Source: Jannaschia formosa (lineage in GTDB: Bacteria; Pseudomonadota; Alphaproteobacteria; Rhodobacterales; Rhodobacteraceae). Taken from it: a DNA stretch of 64,000 nucleotides. The notes below the pieces were generated by a model. The model had not been told where the DNA came from. It did no database searches and worked only from the letters and a program-made list of their open reading frames with translations. The stretch is from the NCBI RefSeq assembly GCF_003340555.1, contig NZ_QPLJ01000019.1:1-64000 (forward strand), written 5' to 3'. The stretch's first letter is position 1. Each line of letters begins with the position of its first letter. The position numbers and the translations under genes were made by a program. This document shows positions 45,446-55,428 of this stretch, piece after piece.

Positions 45446-48286
45446 TTGACTGAACTGGCGACGAAGACACGGCGAATGCACGTCCGCGCGGGCGTCTTGT
45501 CGCTGGTGGCCTTCGCCGCTGGAATCGGGGCCTGGACGACGCCTTCCCCCGTCATCCAGCAGATCCTGACCGCGACCGCGGCGGCGCTGATGGCCGTCGT
45601 GGTCGGCCTCTACGCGGTCGCCTTCTTCTCGCAGCGCTTCGCCCGCCACCGGCTGGAGGTGGTGATGGACTTCCTCCAGCACGACGGCGCGCCGGGCTTC
45701 TGCACCGATCCGGAAGGCGCGATATTCGCCCAGAACCGCTCCGCGCTCGACCGGTTCGGACGGCGCGACGGGGCGACCATGGTCGCGGTCTTCGAGACGC
45801 TGTTCGCCAATCCGGACGCGGTCGTCTATCGCCTGCGCTCCCTGGCCGAGATGTCCGACAGCGCGCGCGAGGACGTGGTCACCCGCCGCGGCCATGTCCG
45901 CGTCGCCGTCCACCGCATCCCGGGCGGCTTCCTCTGGCGGCTCGAGGATCTGGTCGACCGCGCGCCCCGGGCATCCGACGGCAACGGCCTCCCGATCCTG
46001 ACCTTCGGCTCCTCGGGGACCATCCTCTACATGAACGGCGTGCTGCGCGGCATGGTCGGCAAGCGCGCCAAGTCGATCGAGGACGTGTTCGACGAGGTGC
46101 CGCTGCGCAGCGGCCAGGCTAACCGCCTGCGCGGCAAGGCCGGCTGGGAGACGGTGCGCGTCGTCCTGTCCGAGCCGGTGAATGGCCGGCAGGAGGTCTT
46201 CGTCCTCCCGGTCGACGAGACGGCGGACGGCCGGGTCTCGCTCGACGCGTTGCCGGTGGCGCTGCTGCGGCTCGACGCCGACGGGCATGTCATCTCGGCC
46301 AACCGCCCCGCGCGCGACCTGCTGCCGCATGCCAGCGACGGCAGCGTCCATCTCGGCGCGATGGTCGAGGGGCTGGGCCGGTCGGTGCGCGAATGGGTGG
46401 CCGACGCGGTCGGGGGCCGCGGGCTCTACCGGCCCGAGGTCGTCCGCGTGTCCGGCAGCGACAGCGAAACCTTCCTTCAGGTGACGCTCGGGCGACCCTT
46501 GGAAGGCGATCGCGACGGCCTGCTCGCGGTGCTGAACGACGCGACCGAGCTCAAGACCATGGAGGCGCAATTCGTCCAGAGCCAGAAGATGCAGGCGATC
46601 GGGCAGCTGGCCGGGGGCGTCGCACATGACTTCAACAACCTGCTGACCGCGATTTCGGGCCATTGCGACCTGCTGCTGCTGCGCCACGGCGAGGGCGACG
46701 AGGACTATGCCGACCTGACCCAGATTACCCAGAACGCCAACCGCGCGGCCGCGCTGGTCGGGCAGCTGCTGGCCTTCTCGCGCAAGCAGACGCTGGAGAT
46801 GCAGCAGGTCGACCTGCGCGACACGCTGAGCGACCTGGCCCACCTCCTGAACCGTCTCGTCGGTGAGCGGGTGACGCTGGAGCTCGACCACGATCCCGCG
46901 CTGGTGCCGATCCGCGGCGACAGGCGGCAGCTCGAGCAGGTGCTGATGAACCTGGTGGTCAACGCCCGCGACGCCATGCCCGAAGGCGGCCGTATCCGGA
47001 TCGACACGCGCTGCGTCCTTCTCAAGGAGCCGATGATCCGCGACCGTGCCACCGTCCAGCCGGGCCAATACGTCGTGGTCAGCGTCAGCGACGAGGGCGT
47101 CGGCATCTCGCCCGACATGCTCCGCCGCATCTTCGAGCCCTTCTTCACCACCAAGCGCCCGGGCGAAGGCACCGGACTCGGCCTGTCGATGGCATACGGC
47201 ATCGTCAAGCAGTCCGGCGGGTTCATCTTCGCCGACAGCGCGCCGGGCAAGGGCGCGACCTTCCATCTCTATTTCCCCGCCGAGCCGCCCGCCGATCGCG
47301 GCCACCGATTGCGCCAGCCCCTCACGCCGCCCGCCGCCCAGGAGGCGTTCGCCTCCGCCGTGGAGCCGCCCCCCACGCTCACCCGGAATGAACGGAGCGC
47401 CGCGGCCGAGCCGAAGATGCCCGCTGGGTCCGTTCCATTCGCGGATCCCGTGGGCAGCGCCCATTCCGGGCAGCGGCCAGCGATCGCGGATGACGCGCGG
47501 ACGCTCGGCAACGGACGGGTTCCGAATGCCGAGGTAGACGCCGGGCCGCCAGCGCCGGCGGAGGCGACGGGTTCCACAGCCGCCGATCCCGTCACGGGCC
47601 CCTCTGCTTTCGCGGATGACGTCACCGCGACCGGCGACGCGCCGACAGGGCACCGCGCGGCCGGCGCCGAGCCCGCCCGGGATCGCGCCCAGACCGCGCC
47701 TCGGTCTGAAGACGACCTGGCGAATGTCTCGTCGCCGGAGATCTCGGCGGAGATGGCCATCGCCGCCCTTCTCGGGCGACAAGACCCGCGCACCGGGACC
47801 GAGCCGCTCCGGCTTGGCCCGCCGAAGCGCCCGCTCTCGCTCGCCGCGGATTCCCCCACGAGAACGCGACCCGCGGGGGCCGCAGGTCCCGGCGGTGGCG
47901 CGGCGGAGAACGCGTCCGTGCAGAAACCGGTCGTCCTGCTCGTCGAGGACGAGGCGCCTGTCCGGGCCTTCGCCTCCCGCGCCCTGCGCCTGCGCGGTTA
48001 TACGGTGCTCGAGGCCGCCAATGCCGAGGATGCGCTCGACGCCCTGCGCGACGAGGGGCTGGTCGTCGACCTCTTCGTGACCGACGTCATGATGCCGGGG
48101 ATGGACGGGCCGAGCTGGGTGCGGGAGGCGCTGAAGAACCGGCCTACCGTGAGGACGGTGTTCATGTCGGGCTACATGCAGGACACGCTCTCCGAGAAGA
48201 ACGCGGCCGTGCCCAATTCCGTCTTCCTTCCGAAGCCGTTCTCGCTCTCCGACCTTACCCGCACGGTCGAGGACGTGCTTCACTGA
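45446..48286 (+). CDS. cckA: Hybrid sensor histidine kinase CckA with very long linker
   Basis: A 946-residue hybrid kinase, the CckA of the CckA-ChpT-CtrA phosphorelay. Two membrane helices (about 13-30 and 36-60) are followed by PAS-like sensor regions, the H-box GGVAHDFNNLL with His394, an ATPase domain with NLVVNARDAM and GTGLGLSMAYGIV ending near residue 612, and a C-terminal receiver from about 827 with phospho-acceptor Asp880 (TDVMMPGMDG). Between ATPase and receiver is a low-complexity Ala/Pro/Gly/Asp-rich stretch of about 214 residues, much longer than usual. The start is TTG at 45446; an ATG ten codons on is an alternative. Confidence 0.93.
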   Translation: MTELATKTRRMHVRAGVLSLVAFAAGIGAWTTPSPVIQQILTATAAALMAVVVGLYAVAFFSQRFARHRLEVVMDFLQHDGAPGFCTDPEGAIFAQNRSALDRFGRRDGATMVAVFETLFANPDAVVYRLRSLAEMSDSAREDVVTRRGHVRVAVHRIPGGFLWRLEDLVDRAPRASDGNGLPILTFGSSGTILYMNGVLRGMVGKRAKSIEDVFDEVPLRSGQANRLRGKAGWETVRVVLSEPVNGRQEVFVLPVDETADGRVSLDALPVALLRLDADGHVISANRPARDLLPHASDGSVHLGAMVEGLGRSVREWVADAVGGRGLYRPEVVRVSGSDSETFLQVTLGRPLEGDRDGLLAVLNDATELKTMEAQFVQSQKMQAIGQLAGGVAHDFNNLLTAISGHCDLLLLRHGEGDEDYADLTQITQNANRAAALVGQLLAFSRKQTLEMQQVDLRDTLSDLAHLLNRLVGERVTLELDHDPALVPIRGDRRQLEQVLMNLVVNARDAMPEGGRIRIDTRCVLLKEPMIRDRATVQPGQYVVVSVSDEGVGISPDMLRRIFEPFFTTKRPGEGTGLGLSMAYGIVKQSGGFIFADSAPGKGATFHLYFPAEPPADRGHRLRQPLTPPAAQEAFASAVEPPPTLTRNERSAAAEPKMPAGSVPFADPVGSAHSGQRPAIADDARTLGNGRVPNAEVDAGPPAPAEATGSTAADPVTGPSAFADDVTATGDAPTGHRAAGAEPARDRAQTAPRSEDDLANVSSPEISAEMAIAALLGRQDPRTGTEPLRLGPPKRPLSLAADSPTRTRPAGAAGPGGGAAENASVQKPVVLLVEDEAPVRAFASRALRLRGYTVLEAANAEDALDALRDEGLVVDLFVTDVMMPGMDGPSWVREALKNRPTVRTVFMSGYMQDTLSEKNAAVPNSVFLPKPFSLSDLTRTVEDVLH

Positions 48287-48304
48287 CCTTCAGTCGTCCG
48301 GGAC

Positions 48305-48895
48305 TCACGGCGTCCCCGCGACCAGCCTCTCCCACAGGGCGAAATCCTCCGCCCGCTCCGTCCGCAGCCGGTCGAGAAGCGCCGGGGGCAGCTCCAGCAC
48401 CCCGTCGGGCGAGACGTTGCGGCGCTCCGGCTCGGGCACGGGGCCGAGCCGGTCGGTCACGAACGTCCGCAGCGCGTCGGGGCGGTCGTGGCGGAAGAGG
48501 TGGTCGACCCCGCCCGAAAGCATCCGCGCCTGCGACCCGAGCTTCGCGAATTCCGGCGGGTCGTCCGCGAGATAGGCTTCGACGAAACCGGCGAAGTCGA
48601 CCTCCGCCGTCGAGTTCGGCAGGCCGTCGAGCGCGGGCCGGCTGCGGTAGCGATACCAGCTGCCCAGCCAGGAGACCGGCTCCCGCATGACGGCGACAAG
48701 CTCCAGCGGGCGCCGCCCGCGCTGCTCGAAGAACGGGGCGAGGTCCTTGCGATACTTCGCAACGCCGCAATGCTTGAGGCCCGGCGGGTTCAGGATCGCC
48801 GCATCCGCGAGCGGGGCGAGCGCGGCCTCGAGCGCGGTGGTGCCGGTCTTCGGCACCGCGAGCAGGACGAAGCGGGCCTTCCAGAAAACGAGCAT
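48305..48895 (-). CDS. Sulfotransferase-like protein
   Basis: A 196-residue protein starting with LLAVPKTGTTAL (11-22), the 5'-PAPS phosphate-binding motif of sulfotransferases, followed by ELVAVMREPVSWLGSWYRYR, the second cofactor motif with Arg and Ser. It is short compared with most sulfotransferases (250 or more), so it may be a minimal form. Its acceptor is unknown. It lies between cckA, with which it converges, and recA, from which it diverges. Confidence 0.82.
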   Translation of the reverse strand: MLVFWKARFVLLAVPKTGTTALEAALAPLADAAILNPPGLKHCGVAKYRKDLAPFFEQRGRRPLELVAVMREPVSWLGSWYRYRSRPALDGLPNSTAEVDFAGFVEAYLADDPPEFAKLGSQARMLSGGVDHLFRHDRPDALRTFVTDRLGPVPEPERRNVSPDGVLELPPALLDRLRTERAEDFALWERLVAGTP

Positions 48896-48908
48896 CCTCT
48901 CCCTCGCG

Positions 48909-48924
48909 GTAACGGACGGTTAAC
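48909..48924. promoter_or_regulatory. CtrA-like site, one mismatch
   Basis: GTAA-CGGACGG-TTAAC matches TTAA-N7-TTAAC except for the first base. It lies in the divergent promoter region between the sulfotransferase-like gene and recA, 14 bases from the former. With one mismatch its standing is uncertain. Confidence 0.35.
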
Positions 48925-48994
48925 CACCCTGCGCCTAGTCTGATTCATCGATCGGACTTGAATATGTTCTCACTTTGTCCCATATCGGTCGCAG

Positions 48995-49009
48995 GAACAA
49001 GACGCGAAC
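48995..49009. promoter_or_regulatory. LexA SOS box of recA
   Basis: GAAC-AAGACGC-GAAC, which reads GTTC-N7-GTTC on the other strand, exactly matches the alphaproteobacterial LexA consensus. It sits 50 bases before the recA start, the expected place for DNA-damage control. A second imperfect match, GTTC-TCACTTT-GTCC, lies at 48966-48980. Confidence 0.88.
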
Positions 49010-49059
49010 ATAAACCGCGATTGCCGCAGTTGCGGCAGCATGTAACAAGGGCGGATCAC

Positions 49060-50130
49060 ATGGCAACGGCGAACCTTCTCGACATGGCTGACAAAAAGAG
49101 CGCCGACAAGCAGAAGGCCCTCGATAGCGCGCTGGCGCAGATCGAGCGGCAATTCGGCAAGGGCTCCATCATGAAGCTCGGTGGCCAGAACCAGATGCCG
49201 GATATCGAGGCGACCTCGACCGGCTCGCTGGGGCTGGACATCGCGCTGGGCATCGGCGGCCTGCCCAAGGGCCGCGTCATCGAAATCTACGGCCCCGAAA
49301 GCTCCGGCAAGACGACGCTGACGCTGCACGCGATCGCGGAAGAGCAGAAGAAGGGCGGCGTCTGCGCCTTCGTCGACGCGGAGCACGCGCTCGACCCGCA
49401 ATACGCCAAGAAGCTGGGCGTCGATCTCGACGAGTTGCTGATCTCGCAGCCCGACACCGGCGAGCAGGCGCTGGAGATCGTCGACACGCTGGTCCGCTCG
49501 GGCGCGGTCAGCATGGTCGTGGTCGACTCGGTCGCGGCGCTGACTCCCAAGTCCGAGCTCGAAGGGGACATGGGCGACAGCTCGGTCGGGGTGCATGCAC
49601 GGCTGATGAGCCAGGCGATGCGCAAGCTGACCGGCTCGATCAACCGGTCCGGCTGCATGGTCATCTTCATCAACCAGATCCGGATGAAGATCGGCGTCAT
49701 GTTCGGCTCGCCCGAGACGACGACTGGCGGCAACGCGCTGAAGTTCTACGCCTCGGTGCGGCTCGACATCCGCCGCATCGGCTCGATCAAGGATCGGGAC
49801 GAGGTCGTGGGCAACGCGACCCGCGTGAAGGTGGTAAAGAACAAGGTGGCCCCGCCGTTCAAGCAGGTCGAGTTCGACATCATGTATGGCGAGGGCATCT
49901 CGAAGATGGGCGAGCTTCTCGACCTCGGCGTCAAGGCCGGCGTGGTCGACAAGTCCGGCGCCTGGTTCAGCTATGGCGACGAACGGATCGGGCAGGGGCG
50001 CGAGAACTCCAAGCAGTTCCTGCGCGACAACCCGAAGGTCGCGCTGGAGATCGAGGACAAGATCCGCGCGGCCCACGGGCTCGACTTCCACATGACCGAG
50101 TCCGACAAGGACGAGGTCCTCGACGACTGA
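49060..50130 (+). CDS. recA: Recombinase RecA
   Basis: A 356-residue RecA, which coats single-stranded DNA, drives strand exchange and triggers LexA self-cleavage. Walker A GPESSGKT (78-85), [12 protein letters not shown] for Walker B, loop L1 region and the [21 protein letters not shown]2 block are all intact; the acidic C-terminus ends [11 protein letters not shown] 49060 (MATANLL) was chosen over an in-frame ATG eight codons later; both have acceptable spacing to AAGG. A good terminator follows the stop, then alaS. Confidence 0.98.
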   Translation: MATANLLDMADKKSADKQKALDSALAQIERQFGKGSIMKLGGQNQMPDIEATSTGSLGLDIALGIGGLPKGRVIEIYGPESSGKTTLTLHAIAEEQKKGGVCAFVDAEHALDPQYAKKLGVDLDELLISQPDTGEQALEIVDTLVRSGAVSMVVVDSVAALTPKSELEGDMGDSSVGVHARLMSQAMRKLTGSINRSGCMVIFINQIRMKIGVMFGSPETTTGGNALKFYASVRLDIRRIGSIKDRDEVVGNATRVKVVKNKVAPPFKQVEFDIMYGEGISKMGELLDLGVKAGVVDKSGAWFSYGDERIGQGRENSKQFLRDNPKVALEIEDKIRAAHGLDFHMTESDKDEVLDD

Positions 50131-50190
50131 CCGGCCGCCCTCGGGGCCGAGGCCCTGGATGCGCCGGCGGTGCCGAGAGAACATTGCGAG

Positions 50191-50218
50191 AGGGGCCGTC
50201 CGACGGGGCGGCCCCTTT
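50191..50218 (+). terminator. Intrinsic terminator after recA
   Basis: AGGGGCCG and CGGCCCCT pair across a ten-base loop and are followed by TTCC. It stands 60 bases after the recA stop and before the alaS leader. Confidence 0.75.
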
Positions 50219-50309
50219 CCCGTGGCGCAGATCGGCCCCGCGACCCACTCGACAGGGCTCGGAGGCGCGGTTAGGTAGCCCGTCGCACGCCTCCAAGGAA
50301 CCCGCACCG

Positions 50310-52958
50310 ATGCCCAGCCTGACCGACATCCGCACGACCTTCCTCGACTACTTCGAGAAGAACGGGCATGCCCGGGTCGACAGCTCTCCGCTGGTGCCGC
50401 GCAACGACCCGACGCTGATGTTCACGAACTCGGGGATGGTGCAGTTCAAGAACCTCTTCACCGGGCAGGAGACGCGCGACTACGTCCGCGCGACGACCTC
50501 GCAGAAATGCGTGCGCGCGGGCGGCAAGCACAACGACCTCGACAATGTCGGCTACACGGCGCGGCACCATACCTTCTTCGAGATGCTGGGAAATTTCAGC
50601 TTCGGGGATTACTTCAAGGACGACGCGATCGCGCTGGCCTGGGGCCTGATCACGAAGGAGTTCGGGATCGACCCGTCGCGCCTGCTGGTCACGGTCTACC
50701 ATACTGACGACGAGGCGGCGAACATCTGGAAGAAGGTCGCGGGCCTGCCCGACGACCGGATCATACGCATCGCCACCGACGACAATTTCTGGCGGATGGG
50801 CCCGACCGGCCCCTGCGGCCCCTGCACCGAAATCTTCTACGACCACGGCGACCACATCCCCGGCGGCCCGCCGGGCAGCCCGGACGAGGACGGCGACCGG
50901 TTCATCGAGATCTGGAACCTCGTCTTCATGCAGAACGAGCAGTTCGCCGATGGCCGGCTGGAGCCGCTCGACATGCAGTCCATCGACACCGGCATGGGGC
51001 TGGAGCGGATCGGCGCGCTGCTCCAGGGCAAGCACGACAATTACGACACTGACCTGATGCGCGCGCTGATCGAGGCGAGCGCGCAGGCCACCGGCACCGA
51101 TCCGGACGGGCCGGACAACGTGCATCACCGGGTGATCGCGGACCACCTCCGCGCAACCGGCTTCCTGATCGCGGACGGCGTGATGCCCTCGAACGAGGGG
51201 CGCGGCTATGTCCTGCGCCGGATCATGCGCCGCGCGATGCGCCATGCCCACCAGACCGGCGCCTCCGATCCGGTGATGCACCGGCTGGTCCCGGCGCTGG
51301 TCCACCAGATGGGCGGCCATTACGGCGAGCTGCGCCGCGCCCAGCCCCTGATCGAGGAGACGCTGCGCGGCGAGGAGGAGCGGTTCCGCACCACGCTCGA
51401 CCGTGGCCTGCGCCTGCTCGAGGACGAGGTCGGCCGCCTGCCCGAGGGCGGGACTCTGCCGGGCGAGGCGGCGTTCAAGCTCTACGACACCTACGGCTTT
51501 CCGCTCGACCTGACGCAGGACGCGCTGCGCGAGAAGGGCCTGAAAGTCGATACCGCGGGCTTCGACGCGGCGATGGCCGAGCAGAAGGCGCGCGCCCGCG
51601 CCGCCTGGTCCGGCTCGGGCGAGCAGGCGGACGCGGCGATCTGGCTCGACCTCGCGGACCAGCACGGCGCGACGGAGTTCCTCGGCTACGACACCGAGAC
51701 CGCCGAAGGCCAGATTCTCGCGCTGGTCCGTGACGGGGCCGAAGTCGACGCCGTGAAGGCGGGCGAGACGGTGGCGCTGGTCGTCAACCAGACGCCCTTC
51801 TACGGCGAGGCGGGTGGCCAGGTCGGCGATACCGGCACGATCCGCACGAAGACCGGCCGCGTCCGCGTCACCGACACGAAGAAGTCCGCCGGGCTGTTCC
51901 TCCACATGGCCGAGGTCGAGGAGGGCGAGCTGTGCGCCGGCCAGTCGGCCGAGCTGGTCGTCGACACCCTGCGCCGCAGCGCGATCCGCGCGAACCATTC
52001 GGCGACGCACCTGCTGCACGAGGCCCTGCGCGCCGCCCTGGGCGAGCATGTCGCGCAGCGCGGCTCGCTCAACGCCGAGGACCGGCTCCGCTTCGACTTC
52101 AGCCACGGGCAGGCGCTGACCCCGGAGGAGCTGTCGCGCATCGAGGCCGAGGTGAACCGCTACATTCGCCAGAACTCCGAGGTCTCGACCCGGGTCATGG
52201 CCCCGGATGCCGCGCGCGATCTCGGCGCGCAGGCGCTCTTCGGTGAGAAATACGGCGACGAGGTCCGGGTCGTGTCGATGGGGCGGCTCGACGGCTCCGG
52301 CAAGGGGACGGACAAGACGACCTATTCGATTGAGCTCTGCGGCGGCACCCATGTCGCGCGCACCGGCGAGATCGGTGCCTTCGTGGCGCTCGGCGATCAG
52401 GCCTCCAGCGCGGGGGTCCGCCGGATCGAGGCGCTGACCGGGCAGCCCGCGATGGACTACCTGCGCGCCCAGGACCGCCGCGTGACGGAGCTTGCCAACC
52501 TCTTCAAGGCGCAGCCCGAGGAGGTCGGCGAACGGGTGCGCGCGCTCATGGACGAGCGCAAGGCGCTTCAGGCCGAGATCGCGCGCCTGCGCCGCGAGGC
52601 CGCGATGGGCGCCGGGGCCGAGGCGAAGGAGATCAACGGGATGAAGGTCGTCCTTCAGGTGATCTCCGGCGTCTCCGGCAAGGATCTCGGCCCGATGATC
52701 GACCAGCAGAAGCAGATCCTTGGCTCGGGCATCGTGGCGCTGATCGCCGATACCGGCGCGAAGCCCGCGGTCGCGATCGGCGTGACGAAGGACCTCACCG
52801 ACCGCGTCAGCGCGGCCGACCTCGTGAAGATCGCCGTCGAGGCGCTCGGCGGCCGCGGCGGCGGCGGCCGGCCCGAGATGGCGCAGGGTGGCGGTGCCGA
52901 CATCGCGCAGGCCGAGGCCGCGCTGGCTGCCGTCGAGAAGGCCATCGCCGGGGCGTGA
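50310..52958 (+). CDS. alaS: Alanyl-tRNA synthetase
   Basis: An 882-residue class II synthetase with complete domain order: catalytic core ([33 protein letters not shown]), tRNA-recognition domain, editing domain with [11 protein letters not shown] and the [13 protein letters not shown] zinc-type motif, and the C-terminal DHHA1 domain (about 740-882). It charges tRNA-Ala and clears mischarged Ser and Gly. The ATG at 50310 follows CCAAGGAACCC. The recA-alaS order is typical for Rhodobacterales and many other alphaproteobacteria. Confidence 0.98.
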   Translation: MPSLTDIRTTFLDYFEKNGHARVDSSPLVPRNDPTLMFTNSGMVQFKNLFTGQETRDYVRATTSQKCVRAGGKHNDLDNVGYTARHHTFFEMLGNFSFGDYFKDDAIALAWGLITKEFGIDPSRLLVTVYHTDDEAANIWKKVAGLPDDRIIRIATDDNFWRMGPTGPCGPCTEIFYDHGDHIPGGPPGSPDEDGDRFIEIWNLVFMQNEQFADGRLEPLDMQSIDTGMGLERIGALLQGKHDNYDTDLMRALIEASAQATGTDPDGPDNVHHRVIADHLRATGFLIADGVMPSNEGRGYVLRRIMRRAMRHAHQTGASDPVMHRLVPALVHQMGGHYGELRRAQPLIEETLRGEEERFRTTLDRGLRLLEDEVGRLPEGGTLPGEAAFKLYDTYGFPLDLTQDALREKGLKVDTAGFDAAMAEQKARARAAWSGSGEQADAAIWLDLADQHGATEFLGYDTETAEGQILALVRDGAEVDAVKAGETVALVVNQTPFYGEAGGQVGDTGTIRTKTGRVRVTDTKKSAGLFLHMAEVEEGELCAGQSAELVVDTLRRSAIRANHSATHLLHEALRAALGEHVAQRGSLNAEDRLRFDFSHGQALTPEELSRIEAEVNRYIRQNSEVSTRVMAPDAARDLGAQALFGEKYGDEVRVVSMGRLDGSGKGTDKTTYSIELCGGTHVARTGEIGAFVALGDQASSAGVRRIEALTGQPAMDYLRAQDRRVTELANLFKAQPEEVGERVRALMDERKALQAEIARLRREAAMGAGAEAKEINGMKVVLQVISGVSGKDLGPMIDQQKQILGSGIVALIADTGAKPAVAIGVTKDLTDRVSAADLVKIAVEALGGRGGGGRPEMAQGGGADIAQAEAALAAVEKAIAGA

Positions 52959-52983
52959 CGCGCCCCGGCCCGCCCGCGCGGGC

Positions 52984-53313
52984 TCAGTGCCCCGTGCTGT
53001 TCGAGAAGACCTGCATCACGACGATCCCCGCCACGATCAGGCCCATGCCGATCATCGCGGGGGCGTCGAGCCGCTCCCCGAACCAGAGCCAGCCGATCAC
53101 CGCGATGAAGGCGATCCCGAGGCCCGACCAGATCGCATAGGCGATACCCACCGGCACCGTCTTCAGGACATGCGCCAGCAGCCAGAAGGATGCCGCATAG
53201 GCGCAGACCGTCACGAGGGACGGCGCGAGCCGCGTGAACCCGGCGGACGCCTTCAGCGCCGTGGTGCCGATGGTTTCGGTGAGGATCGCGAGAACGAGCA
53301 GGAGCCAAGGCAT
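52984..53313 (-). CDS. EmrE-like small multidrug resistance exporter
   Basis: A 109-residue SMR protein with four membrane helices. The essential membrane Glu is Glu13 (AILTETIGTT), and GFTRLAPSL, YAASFWLLA and VGIAYAIWSGLG closely follow E. coli EmrE, with the C-terminal NSTGH. It would swap protons for quaternary ammonium or other cationic drugs as an antiparallel dimer. Its gene begins one base after the YitT gene ends, so the two are cotranscribed. Convergent with alaS. Confidence 0.94.
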   Translation of the reverse strand: MPWLLLVLAILTETIGTTALKASAGFTRLAPSLVTVCAYAASFWLLAHVLKTVPVGIAYAIWSGLGIAFIAVIGWLWFGERLDAPAMIGMGLIVAGIVVMQVFSNSTGH

Positions 53314-53314
53314 G

Positions 53315-53935
53315 TCAGCGGCCGATATACCGATCGCCGCGGTGATTGACAGCCACGATCAGGTTCACGATCACCGCGCCGAGCAGTGACGCCATCACCG
53401 CCTCCGGCGCCAGCACCAAACCGGCCGCTGCGAACAGCACCGCGTCGAAGCCGAGTTGCACCCAGCCCGCGCGCCAGCCCAGCCGCTCCTGCAGCCAGAG
53501 CGCCAGGATGCCGACCCCGCCGAGCGAGGCGCCGTGGCGGAAGATGGCCAGCAGCCCGACGCCGATCACCCCGCCCGCCAGGGCCGCGGCCGTCCAGGGC
53601 GAGAAGCTTTCGATCACGAGGAGACGGGGCAGCGCGGCAGAGAAGACCGAGACGAGCGTGACCGCGATCACCGTCTTGGCGACGAAGCGCGGCCCGATGC
53701 GCACCCAGCCCAGCACGTAGAAGGGCAGGTTCAGCACGAAGAACCAGACCGCGAAGGACCAGCCGGAGACATAGCTCAGCAGCACGCCCAGCCCCGCCGT
53801 CTGCCCGGTCACCAGCCCGTCGGCGCGCAGCAGATGCACCCCGAGCGCGCAGAGCGCCGCACCGAGCAGCAGCGCCTGCGCGTCCTCCAGCGGCGTGTGG
53901 CGCATTGCCAGGTGAGGCTCGCACTCGTCCGGCAT
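53315..53935 (-). CDS. YitT family membrane protein
   Basis: A 206-residue integral membrane protein of the YitT (DUF161) family with five to six helices. Family marks are the GVHLLRADGLVTGQTAGLGVLLSY start, LNLPFYVLGWVRIG, and GGVGILALWLQERLGW. The family's transported substrate is not known. AGGAAG precedes the ATG at 53935. It is followed within one base by the SMR exporter gene. Confidence 0.88.
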   Translation of the reverse strand: MPDECEPHLAMRHTPLEDAQALLLGAALCALGVHLLRADGLVTGQTAGLGVLLSYVSGWSFAVWFFVLNLPFYVLGWVRIGPRFVAKTVIAVTLVSVFSAALPRLLVIESFSPWTAAALAGGVIGVGLLAIFRHGASLGGVGILALWLQERLGWRAGWVQLGFDAVLFAAAGLVLAPEAVMASLLGAVIVNLIVAVNHRGDRYIGR

Positions 53936-53952
53936 GGCCGCTTCCTGTGGCT

Positions 53953-53994
53953 GGAAATACTCCGGGGGAGCGCGAGGGGGCAGAGCCCCCTCGC
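53953..53994 (-). repeat. Dispersed GC-hairpin repeat, copy 3
   Basis: On the minus strand GCGAGGGGGC-TCT-GCCCCCTCGC is a perfect 10-pair stem with the same TCT loop as copies 1 and 2, followed by GCTCCCCCGGAGTATTTCC. It lies 37 bases after the icd stop in the sense direction, consistent with a terminator role. Confidence 0.8.
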
Positions 53995-54030
53995 ACCGGT
54001 CGGACCGGCGCAGCCGGTCCGAAGCCGCGG

Positions 54031-55239
54031 TCAGAGCGCCTGCTGGAGGTTCTCGTCGACCTTCTCCAGAAAGCCCATCGTCGTCAGCCACTTCTGGTCC
54101 GGCCCGACCAGCAGGGCGAGGTCCTTGGTCATGTGGCCGCTCTCGACCGTATCGACCACGACCTTCTCCAGCGTCTCGGCGAAGTTCAGAAGCTGCGCGT
54201 TGTCGTCGAGCTTGGCGCGGTGCTTCAGCCCCCCCGTCCAGGCGAAGATCGACGCGATGGAGTTGGTCGAGGTCTCCTTGCCGGCCTGATGCTGGCGGTA
54301 GTGGCGGGTGACGGTGCCGTGGGCCGCCTCGGCCTCGACGATCTTCCCGTCGGGCGTCATCAGCTGCGAGGTCATCAGGCCGAGCGAACCGAAGCCCTGC
54401 GCCACGGTATCCGACTGCACGTCGCCGTCGTAGTTCTTGCAGGCCCAGACATAGCCGCCCGACCACTTCATCGCGCTGGCGACCATGTCGTCGATCAGCC
54501 GGTGCTCGTAGGTCAGGCCCGCCTCCTTGAAGCGGTCGGCGAATTCCTCGTCGAAGACCTTCTGGAACAGGATCATGAACTGCCCGTCATACTGCTTCAT
54601 GATCGTGTTCTTGGTCGACAGGTAGACCGGGTAGCCGCGCTTGAGGCCGTAGTTGAACGAGGCGCGGGCGAAGTCGATGATCGACTGGTCGAGGTTGTAC
54701 ATCGACATGAACACGCCCGAGGACGGCGCGTCGAAGACCTCGTGTTCCTCCTCGTAGCCGTCGGCGCCGACGAACTTCATTGTCAGCTTGCCGGGCCCGG
54801 GGAACTTCATGTCGGTGGCGCGGTACTGGTCGCCGAAGGCGTGGCGGCCGATGATGATCGGCTGCGTCCAGCCGGGCACGAGGCGCGGCACGTTCGAGCA
54901 GATGATCGGCTCGCGGAAGACGACGCCGCCCAGGATGTTGCGGATCGTGCCGTTCGGGCTGCGCCACATCTTCTTGAGCCCGAACTCCTCCACCCGCGCC
55001 TCGTCGGGGGTGATCGTGGCGCATTTCACGCCGACGCCGACCTCCTTGATCTTCTCGGCCGCGTCGATGGTGATCTGGTCGTCGGTCTCGTCGCGCGCCT
55101 CGATGCCCAGATCGTAGTAGAGCAGATCGACGTCGAGATAGGGCAGGATCAGCTTGTCCTTGATGAACTGCCAGATGATGCGGGTCATCTCGTCGCCGTC
55201 GAGCTCGACGACGGGGTTCTCTACCTTGATCTTCGACAT
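54031..55239 (-). CDS. icd: NADP-dependent isocitrate dehydrogenase (class II, dimeric)
   Basis: A 402-residue isocitrate dehydrogenase of the eukaryote-like dimeric class, oxidising isocitrate to 2-oxoglutarate in the TCA cycle. Marks are [31 protein letters not shown] (substrate phosphate/carboxylate site), [20 protein letters not shown] (metal-binding Asp residues) and [11 protein letters not shown] for NADP. The length is exactly that of the class. The start at 55239 is set by [14 protein letters not shown]-hairpin repeat follows its stop. Confidence 0.98.
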   Translation of the reverse strand: MSKIKVENPVVELDGDEMTRIIWQFIKDKLILPYLDVDLLYYDLGIEARDETDDQITIDAAEKIKEVGVGVKCATITPDEARVEEFGLKKMWRSPNGTIRNILGGVVFREPIICSNVPRLVPGWTQPIIIGRHAFGDQYRATDMKFPGPGKLTMKFVGADGYEEEHEVFDAPSSGVFMSMYNLDQSIIDFARASFNYGLKRGYPVYLSTKNTIMKQYDGQFMILFQKVFDEEFADRFKEAGLTYEHRLIDDMVASAMKWSGGYVWACKNYDGDVQSDTVAQGFGSLGLMTSQLMTPDGKIVEAEAAHGTVTRHYRQHQAGKETSTNSIASIFAWTGGLKHRAKLDDNAQLLNFAETLEKVVVDTVESGHMTKDLALLVGPDQKWLTTMGFLEKVDENLQQAL

Positions 55240-55428
55240 GGGCTGGGGCCTCTGGTCCGGTTGCGTCCTGACCGCCCTCTAGCGCAGGACCGGGGACGGG
55301 GTCCACCTTGTATGCGACGGCATACCACGGACGGGCGGCGGTGCTCCGCCAGGTCGCGAGGAACGCCCTCACGGCGGGCGTGCGGGCGTTCCGGTGATCG
55401 GTCGCAAGCCCTCTCGGGCGCGCTTAGG

